This document shows, in pieces, positions 56,301-64,000 of a stretch of 64,000 nucleotides of DNA (its first letter is position 1; each line of letters starts with the position of its first letter). This DNA comes from Adiantum capillus-veneris (lineage: Eukaryota > Streptophyta > Polypodiopsida > Polypodiales > Pteridaceae). Below the pieces are notes generated by a model, which was given only the letters and a program-made list of their open reading frames with translations, was not told the DNA's origin and ran no database searches. The position numbers and the translations under genes were made by a program. The stretch lies in contig CM043962.1 of NCBI GenBank assembly GCA_014529385.2, forward strand, positions 149,228,647 through 149,292,646. Direction: 5' to 3'.

Positions 56301-57559
56301 GTCTGCGTGGTCTAGCATCACCCTTAAGGGGAATCCTGTGCTGACATATCTCAGAATCTATTCCGTTTAGATCTTTCTATGACCATGCAAAGACATCTTT
56401 ATATGTCCTGAGCGTATCGACTCGAAGTTGCTCTTCCTCTTCAATAAGGTCCATGGCAATATATGCCGGTTTAGGACCCTCACCTGGTTCTGCTAAGTTG
56501 ATGCTTTTCGTGTTTTCACGCCCATCATATGAAATTTTTGGTTCTTTGGGATCTCGTTTGGGTTTTTGCACCACTTCTTCCTATCCTGAATGGTATACTT
56601 CTTATAGTGGGAGGTGCACCGAATTTATCATAATTTGATTCCTCATCTGTTTCCATTTTTGTTGTCCAAACTTCCTTCAAAGCTCGTTTCAAATCATTGT
56701 ATTTGACTTTGCGCTCCATCTTGGACAACTTAAACAATTTTTTGATATTTTTCTCTTTTTTTAATTTTTGTTTTGATGATGTTTTGGTTGAGTCGGGTTT
56801 CATATATCGTTTTGATATCCTGTCCTTGAGGCAGTCAGTCGCTTCGACTAATCTCAAGTACTGCGTTTTGTCAGTTAATAGAGGTAGTGAGTCCTCGTTG
56901 TGCTTGTTGTGGTTGCTTCTGTGTTTATCTCGATACCTGCATTGTCTTCCAGGGTTTTGGTTTGGGAAATCATAGTAGATCACTTGTCGATCCTTCCATT
57001 TGATGCTCTGACTCGAGCTACTAGAAAGCTCTTCGTCCGCGTTATCCTCTAGCGTCTCATCAGTCAAGTCTTGAAAATCTTCTTCTTCATTCGTTTGGAC
57101 AAGGTCTCTTACCGAGATTTTGTCCACTATCCATCGGCACTCGGCCACCCCTTCCTTGGCAGGTATGTCTTCCTCTATCTTTGGAGTTAGGCGGACATTC
57201 ATAATTTGGAATGGAATGATATCATACCCTTCCTCATCATAGAATTTGGTGAGTGTCACCTCGTTTACACAAACATAAAGAGTAGCTAGTATTAGTTGCC
57301 ATCCAAACGGTTTGAATATCTCTTCTGGAAAAGGCTCTGGTATGTATGCTTCGTCTTGTGCAGTCCTATCAAGAATGCAATCTTCCTTTTTTAGACTTCC
57401 ACAATCCAAAGCTTCTCCTGTCCATTGGTGAGCTTTGTTTTGGAGCCAAGCCAGTATTCCGCCTTCCTAGTCAGTTGTGGAATGCAAGTCTTCCTGGGGC
57501 TCTTTCTACATCTCTATAGCTATGATATGTGACACTAATTTCGTAGTGACATCCTTGTT
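56301..57559 (-). pseudogene. Element B protease-RT linker
   Basis: The frame at 57409-56525 begins near ILAWLQNKAHQW (57440) and continues MDCGSLKKEDCIL, PEPFPEEIFKPFGWQ, an acidic middle (DLTDETLEDNADEELSS), then a Lys-rich end with KLSKMERKVKYNDLKRAL. The last part matches A's ERKKKYQELKKTLKEMY. The next frame (56574-56377) gives ENTKSINLAEPGEGPKPAYI and YKDVFAWS, the RT approach. Role unknown; it could be a tether. Confidence 0.7.
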
Positions 57560-58464
57560 CTAGAGATAGATATAGTCGTAGCCCCAATCTTGCACCATTT
57601 TGAGCTGACGCATGAATGGTCTACCAATTATGATGTCAAAATTGCTACTCTTATCGAAATTCATAATAGCAAAAGTGTGTTCATATGCAATTCCACAAGC
57701 GGTTACTACAATCTGCTCCAAGATGCCAATAGGTCTCTCCAGATACCCATCCGCTAGTTGAAGTTTCATTCTAGTTTTCCTTAGAGAGCAGGTTTTCCCC
57801 ATTTTTTCCACATTGCTTTGGTGGCTATGGAAATTCCGGCTCCACTATCCAATATCGCTACCAATTTTACGTCCTTGTACGCTATTGGTAGGGTAGTGTT
57901 TCCTTCTTCACCTGCACAATAGTCCCCTACCTTGTTTACTGGCACTGGCTCATGTTTAGTTTGCTTTGAGGGTTGTGTCTTTAGCGTGTTTCAAGAAGCC
58001 TCGGGTGAAGGAATTACCAACCCTATTTTTTCCAAAAATTTTGTGACCTCGTCCCAAAGATGCGGTCTTATATTCAATAACTGTGACAGAGTCAGTGTGA
58101 AATGGATAGGGGATGACACTAGCTCGTGAAGAGTTTTAGTATCCATCATCTTAGGATTGGCTTTCCATTGAGATGGAACTTTCCTTACCTCAGATCGAGT
58201 TTTAGGGTTATCAATAAATGAAGGTAAAGTCTTCAACGATTGTGGTTTACTATCTTCCGATATCGATGTGTGTGCATCTCCATACAATGATCGGATGTCA
58301 TTTGGATAGAGCTCATGCTCCAGGTGGATTTCTAGGATAGGAGCTAACACAAGTGTGGCACTTCCATCTTTTCTATTCCTAATCTGTTCCCATAGCTCCG
58401 GAATGGGCAGTGGTACTTGAGAATGCATTCCATCTATTGTATTGTCTACCACCCTCGTATCCAA
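57560..58464 (-). pseudogene. Element B first retropepsin
   Basis: The upstream frame (58464-57991) includes YPNDIRSLYGDAHTS, SLKTLPSFIDN and SPIHFTLTLSQLLNIRP. The protease N-half lies at about 57960-57815 (GNTTLPIAYKDVKLVAILD) with intact DSG at 57841-57849 and TKAMWKKWG. The frame at 57811-57560 completes it with MKLQLADGYLERPIGIL and IIIGRPFMRQ. A clear counterpart of A's protease and of C's DGG version; stops separate the pieces. Confidence 0.82.
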
Positions 58465-61184
58465 TGGTGTTTTGTCTACAAAATTGGGTAGGTTATTCTC
58501 TTCAATTCCCCTCCCCTCTAACTCCTGAATCTTTTCATATGAGTACCTCGATTTTTTGAGTCGTAGGAGCTGATGGTTCCATAAGCACTTGAGCGTCTTG
58601 AATGAGCTCTTTGCACATCTTTAGCCTCTCTTTCTCATAACCTAACCATCTATCCTTTGGTTAGGCTTTAGCCTTGCCTCGTAAGATTTCAGAATTGCGT
58701 CCAAAGGTTCGAACACCTTATCTACTAAGACTGACCCTCCTGATGGCAGTTCCGATGGTTTCTTTATCTCGTTGTTTCCCTTAAGGTCTCTTTCCCTTTG
58801 AAGTTGTTCCTTTGTTTTCCGCAATTTGGTTTCCAATGCCGTTTTTTCCTTTTCTCTTTTGGCTTTCATCTTGTTTCATTTTGCCTTCTAGGATTTTCTA
58901 GGGTTCGGACAGAAAAGTTATCTATACCTCATGTGCTTGAGCTCTAGTGACCGCGTTTATCGGAATGTCCGATTCTGTTTCTGATCCACTTGAGCTTGGC
59001 ACAATCCCTATTTTGTTCATGGTTTCTTTTCCTTTGTTTTTGGGGTTTTTTGGGTAGTGTGGAATAAGATGGTCGGTCGTACATCCGTCACAGAATCCAA
59101 AATATCTCACCCGCTTTCCTTTGTTTGGACAAATCTAGCCCAGTGATCTAGCCCATGTGGTCCATATTGTCTCTCTCTAACATAGTTCTGATTATAGAAA
59201 CATTTGTGAGTTTTGTGGTTTGTCCAGTTTTGTTCTGTAGTACACCATTTCAATATTTGCTGTACGTTTACTACTGGCCTTTGTTGAAGGTTGCACCACT
59301 GGGTTGTATGGTCACCTCCACAAGTATCGCATTTTCGGGTGGGCGGTTGTCGTGTGTTTGGGTTCATCCTGTTTCCTTGGTTTATCCTCCTGATCACTTC
59401 CTCGATCATTCGATCAATGTACATCACAATTGGGTTTTGCTCTCCCAATTTTTTCGTGGACTCACTCGTGGTTGAAGAGGTGCTACTAGTCCCCTGATCT
59501 ATGACTTCACTCACCTCCCCATATGCTTTGTAGTTATCTACAAGATACAACGCCATGTTCATGACTTGCTCAAAGGTTACATATGATTTCAGGTGCAAGT
59601 CCTTTTTGAGCGTGTCATTTTTCAATCCTTCTATGAAGAGAACTCATAATCTTTCATCCTGAGGTAGTTCTCGAGCATGGCATCGTTTTGCTTGAAACGA
59701 AGCAATGCTTCCTTCACTTTCTCTCTTTCCTTTTGCCGAAATGCATAGATCTGGGAGACACTGTTATGCTTGATCCCTCTTTTTGAGAATTCCTCAGCGA
59801 ATTCTCGGAGAAGTTGCTCAATACTTGGGAATTCCAAGCTGTTTAACGGTTGGAACCAAGTCAGGACAGTACCTTCCAATGTTAACCCAAATCCTTCATA
59901 TTGAGTGTGGAATTCAGTTACCTGTTCCGCTCTCAATACTTGTTTGAAGATTGAAACATGGGCATATGGATCTCCAGATCCATTATACTTTTTGGGTAAG
60001 CATTTTGCCACCTGAGATGATCGCATACGTCTGGCCTCTGCAACCATTCTAACAACTCCTGGTCCCCCTGGGGTGTCTTCTCTTGGTTCATAATCTCCTC
60101 TTGGTACTAACAGTGGGATCCTATCCGATATACGTTCATCAAGTCAATCTCGTGTAATGGTCGGAGGGATTTGAGTGGTGTAAGTGAATTCAGGAATAGT
60201 ACTGCCCCTATATGTGTTCATGGAAGCCCTAGTCGCCGTCGGTCCTAAAGGTTCTGTTTTTGGAACTCGTTCATGTCCATAAGAATCCTCCACTATGGTT
60301 CTCAAGGGGATCTCAAGTACAGTCTCAGGTCTAATGTGAGTAGTCGTGGTTTTTACCTCTTCCACATTTACATAGTATTGGTGGAGTGGTCCTCCAAAAT
60401 ATGTATATCTCTCTAACTCCTTCTGATCCATTGGAGAGTACTTTCGGCCATACTTGTCCATTATGACCACCTGAATACTTTTGCCCTCCGTGTTCGTGTA
60501 AACATACAAGTTTTTCCAGTCTGTTAATTCTTTGATATGGGGCTTGTCACATCTGTAATAGAGTGTTTGTTCTCCATTATTGAACTTATAAAGCCCCACA
60601 TATGTGTTGTCTCTGTTAAGGTGCTCTGTCTCATTGGTGTGTCTGAGTACCATGTTTTGTTTCTCCATTTTGGGTGGTGCATCGGCCTACTCATTATCTA
60701 CTTTGTCCTTGGTGCCGCTCATTCCCCATTTATCCACAATAAAAGGGTTATGAACCACTAGGTACATCATTCCCTCTCGATCAAAATATCTATCCCCGTC
60801 ATAACCAACATCTACAAGGTCTCTGAACTCGCTCAGCTTATTTTCCAACTTTACATAGTAGCGGTCCAGTCCATCCTTATAGATTTTGGCTTTAAGCACA
60901 TTTTCAAATTGAAACTTAAAAAATACAACAATTTCACATCAGATGTAGGCTGAGAAGGACCTGCACCCATCGAAGATGTTCCCTTTGGCTTTGACTTGTT
61001 AGAATCTTCAGTCATGAGGCCCTATGATCTCTCAGACAAAGTATCAGAGAAACTCTCCTCTAAAATGGGTTCCAAAGGCGGCAGTGGTCTCTGATTCACA
61101 CTTTCTTCCGTTGAGTGATTACTCCCTTGATCAAAGATGTTGTGGTTCCTATTCTGGTACAATCTTCCTGATTGCGGATTCATG
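58465..61184 (-). pseudogene. Element B gag
   Basis: ATG at 61184 (MNPQSGRLYQNRNHN) opens a frame with early stops. The N-terminal region (60899-60144) has EFRDLVDVGYDGDRYFD and ELERYTYFGGPLHQYY. The gag core (60047-59631) has QVAKCLPKKYNGSGDPYAHV, TLEGTVLTWFQPL and EFAEEFSKRG. The zinc region (59625-59107) has a CCHC knuckle CDTCGGDHTTQWC; a second degenerate knuckle CDGCTTDHLIPHY lies at about 59080. Coiled-coil-like KREKEKTALETKLRKTKEQL occurs at about 58860. Several frameshifts are present. Confidence 0.8.
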
Positions 61185-63130
61185 AAGAATTGGTAATCCA
61201 AACCGAGTTACCTCATTAAATAGTTTGAATCTCCCGTTCGTTCTTGCTTACTGGGTAGTATCTTCCAGTACCTACAACCTGTTAAGAATTTGCTTGATAG
61301 TTGTAAGCTTACAATTGTTCTTGTTAGTTCTTGTTTTTGTTCGACAAAACTTAGCACACAATTCCCTACACAACCTCAACAATTTTGATCCAATTTCAAT
61401 CTTGAAAGAAGCAACAGCTGCTATGGACTAGCTCCTTGTATGGTAAGTTTCTGTCTCTGTGTTGACTCAGAGGTACATGGATCGCGATCCATGTTGAGAG
61501 AAGCCAATTGAACTTTTGTTGCTATCATCAGCTTTAACATGATTAAGAGGTCTTCTAGAACCAATTTTTTTTGAAATGAATCTCTGGATTGGAGGCTAAG
61601 TTGATTTTGTCACTTTGCTGTTGGAATGGCTTCTTGCATCCAATTTCAACTCTGGAAGGACCACTAGACACTCTGTGATGCCCTCTAGCTATGGTACTAG
61701 TTTGGCATCAATTTGTGTTAGGGGAACATGGATCGCGATCCATGTTCCTTTGTGTCAAAATACACTGAATTTTGTCCCATAGCTAGTCCTTGGCCTAGTG
61801 ATGTTGACTATATGGTTTTTGAATGCCTTAAAGTTTTGTGGACAGACAAAAGTCAGTTTTAGGGTTTATGTCAGTGGTTTCCCCCTTGATCTGATTTTTG
61901 CCACCTTTTGCCCTCTTTTTGAAATTTTCTGATAAGGGTCCTTTAGGATAAAGTGCTCCAATTGTTATCACTTTCCTGCTTGTCTTTTATCAGCTCAAAC
62001 TTCCAAAAAGTTACATGGATTGCAATCCATGTTTGGAAAGATTTTGGACTGACACTTTGTGAGCTGATCACACAAGGTATGATGATGCTATTCCCCAAGT
62101 CTTTTTGGATTTGGTCAGTTTTTCCTAAGTGAGAAGCAGGATTTTGTGTCTGTTTTGCGGTTTTTTGCAAACCACTCCTTTTCTGGTATTTTGTCTAGAT
62201 TTTTTCACTTTTTGTCTATGGCTCCTTTTGGAAAAGTTGTTCAACTAGTAATCAGGAGTACACTGGTCAAATCTTAATGTCAGATGTCTACCTGGAACAT
62301 GGATCGTGATCCATGTTGGGAAGCATTTGGGCATGAAATTTGGTTTTGTTGGTTCCTTGCTTCTAGTTGGTCCCAATTCTCATCCCTTTTTGGATTTGGG
62401 CAAATAAAAGTTCAATTTTTCCTTGTTTTCCCTTTTCTCCAAGGTTTTGGTCTGCTCACCCCAATCTGTTGATTTTTTTAATATTCTAGCCCTCTTTTTC
62501 TCACCAAACTCAAGGTTTTGATGCCCGAGAGCCTGTTCTAAGAAAAGGAAATAATTTTAGCACATTTTGCCAAAAAGGTACATGGATCGCGATCCATGTT
62601 TGGCAAGCAAATTGGCAGTTTTTTGCACAGTCTTTTCCAACAAGTGTTTTCATCCCCTTCTTGAAAGTTTTACTGGGTTTGGTCCAGTTTTGAAGCTATG
62701 ACCATCACTTCTTCAATTTTTCTGAGTTATGGTCTTCAACACCAAAATAAGGTTTTTGACAGTTTTTCCCTTGATCCTTTTGGCCACAAATGATGGTGTA
62801 ATTTGTTTCCTAACCTACTCCTATAAGTGAATTGAATATGCAAACATAACTAAACTTAACAATACGGAAATAAAACAATGTGTGTAGTGGAACAGCCCTT
62901 TCCAAGCATGTGAAAAATCAAAGAATGAAATACTATCTTGTACTTCACTCACAAATTTCTTTGCTCTTAAGGAATAGCACTGGCTAGTCTTGGACTCCAG
63001 TCTCTATCAAGCACTAAACCTACATCTAGCTGCTTCACTGTCTATGGGAAGCGGAACGGGCATCAAAAGCTTGAAGGGAGATTTTTTGTTTTTTTTGTAT
63101 ACTGAGTCACTCACCACCTAAGGATCGGTT
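61185..63130 (-). other. Element B 5' leader
   Basis: About 1.95 kb between the primer site and the gag ATG, non-coding and T-rich on the plus strand. It carries palindrome cluster 2. Flanking words (CAAAAAGG before, TTGGGAAG after) are shared with the intercistronic region, so the two non-coding regions probably arose from common repeat units. Confidence 0.7.
61474..62600. repeat. Palindrome cluster 2 (five copies)
   Basis: Copies at 61475-61494, 61726-61745, 62013-62032, 62297-62316 (CGTG core) and 62580-62599 of ACATGGATCGCGATCCATGT. The 62013 copy reads ACATGGATTGCAATCCATGT, changed symmetrically and still a perfect palindrome. Spacings are 251, 287, 284 and 283 bp, so the last four copies are nearly regular. 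Confidence 0.93.
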
Positions 63131-63148
63131 TCCCCGGTAGTGGCGCCA
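63131..63148 (-). promoter_or_regulatory. Primer-binding site of element B
   Basis: The minus strand reads TGGCGCCACTACCGGGGA one base after the 5' LTR. It differs from the C and LARD sites at three positions and is still of tRNA-Asp type. Confidence 0.85.
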
Positions 63149-63149
63149 A

Positions 63150-63991
63150 TGTTAGCGGGTCGCCGCGACGGACGTCTGCAGCATGGCTCTTTTGTACTAA
63201 CATAATGTCAATATGCAAGAAAGCGACTCAGGATGGGGCATGGAGACTTAATGAGGGTGTCAATCTCACCAAAGTGAACTCAAGGGCTACTCATTCTACG
63301 ACAAAAGCAAATCAACCACTTCCTAGTCAGACAATCAATACGCGTCCAATCTCACCGCTTACCGTTATCACGCCTCGGTATCCAAACGAATCCGGAATGC
63401 CACGAAACTTAAGGAGAGGTATCACACAACACTTATGGGCTCAATTCTACCAAGTTCTGTCACCATTTGGGAAGGTACATAAATCTCGATCCATCACAAA
63501 AAATGTGCAAAAAACTGAAATAGAAGTACTTGGAAAGATCTTCCTTAAGCATAGAAACACTTATCCATGGTCAAAACATCAAAAAACACCATTTTAACCC
63601 CCAAATCAATGCATTTAGCTCACAAACAATTCGTCGCGAACCACAGTAGAATTGGAAATGATTACACTTAGATTGTAAAGCAAGAGACAAGGAATGCAAT
63701 GTGCTATTCGGAATAGAATTCTGATTACCAGCTTAGGAGAAAAGAAGATTACAAGTTGTAGTCACAAGAAGCCTCCACAATGCACGTTTCTTCTTCCTTT
63801 AGCTAATGATACATGTTTTTCAAAACTAAGGGTTTTGCCTTTAAAAGTTAGGGGGCTTTCCCATGGCCATCCGGCCTCTTACAAGGGTGTAGACTCAGAG
63901 AAATAAAAAGGGTATGGTCTAATCTCATCATGATTACAACTCATCTTAGGATGAATTACATGGTTTTTTTTGAAAAAATAGAGTGTCCACA
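63150..63991 (-). repeat. Element B 5' LTR
   Basis: About 842 bp, TGTTAGCGGGTC...GTGTCCACA on the plus strand; homologous to 45702-46535 until GAGTGTCC, where the two diverge. Only nine bases of flank remain in the window (63992-64000). Confidence 0.9.
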
Positions 63992-64000
63992 GGGTTTGTT

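Larger units (their letters stand above)
45702..63991 (-). mobile_element. Element B: 18.3 kb Ty3/gypsy retrotransposon with aORF and palindrome arrays
   Basis: Minus-strand layout: 5' LTR (63991-63150), primer site, leader with palindromes, gag (from 61184), first protease, RT, RNase H, doubled integrase zinc domain, integrase, second retropepsin, WVPK tail, internal purine tract (52149-52134), non-coding interval with palindromes, aORF (49937-46572), 3' LTR (46535-45702). The LTRs are about 840 bp and differ at perhaps 7-10% of sites. Expected target duplications do not match (GACAG at 45697-45701 against GGGTT at 63992-63996). It is inserted in or joined to the gag of element D. All genes carry frameshifts or stops. 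Confidence 0.93.

Noticed and set aside
50137-62599. Palindromes as a bacterial restriction or uptake signal, or CRISPR repeats
   Set aside because: They sit inside a eukaryotic LTR element, with irregular spacing in cluster 1 and no spacer-like unique units of equal length; nothing bacterial is present.
1-64000. Host protein-coding genes
   Set aside because: Every long frame belongs to, or is antisense to, a retroelement part; no intron-exon structure with cellular domains was recognised on either strand.

Overview
This window is nuclear DNA of a land plant, most likely a vascular plant with a large, repeat-rich genome. The evidence is nested LTR retrotransposons of plant Ty3/gypsy and Ty1/copia type, primer-binding sites of the plant tRNA-Asp type (TGGCGCCGCTGCCGGGGA), long AT-rich non-coding tracts and CA/GA microsatellites. 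I found no host protein gene, rRNA, tRNA or CRISPR. The species cannot be named from this sequence.

Layout. (1) 1-1686: an unassigned AT-rich tract and a decayed chromovirus integrase. (2) Element A, minus strand, about 1687-27150: an old non-chromoviral Ty3/gypsy element. It is split by a 5.6 kb copia element (7187-12756, TSD CCCTC) and by a 7.2 kb non-coding LARD-like element (19220-26452, TSD CCATC) that landed inside the first protease domain. A's 5' end is lost. (3) A tandem LTR-internal-LTR-internal-LTR array of a short non-autonomous family (about 27150-44118). Its first LTR was split by element C (27770-41110, TSD TATGG) and by a 248 bp MITE-like insert. (4) A remnant gypsy leader with two tandem duplications and a gag start (44119-45701). 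(5) Element B, minus strand, 45702-63991: an 18.3 kb relative of A with both LTRs.

How the parts work together. A, B and C share gag, a first retropepsin, RT, RNase H, integrase, a second retropepsin-like domain after integrase, and a tail with repeated WVPK/WIPK motifs. All three then have a purine tract resembling the terminal polypurine tract about 2 kb or more before the real 3' end. A and B also share a tandemly duplicated integrase zinc-binding (HHCC) domain and a 3.4-3.5 kb accessory ORF placed between the internal purine tract and the 3' LTR. Every autonomous-type copy here is disabled by stops, frameshifts or lost catalytic residues.

The most distinctive signals are: ten copies of a 20 bp palindrome (ACATGGATCGCGATCCATGT and close variants) confined to B's 5' leader and to the stretch upstream of its accessory ORF; palindromes in A's matching stretch that share the core ATCGYGAT but have different arms; the second retropepsin after integrase; and the doubled integrase zinc finger. 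By eye, LTR divergence is lowest in C (about 2% outside microsatellites), then LARD (about 3-4%), then copia and B (about 7-10%).
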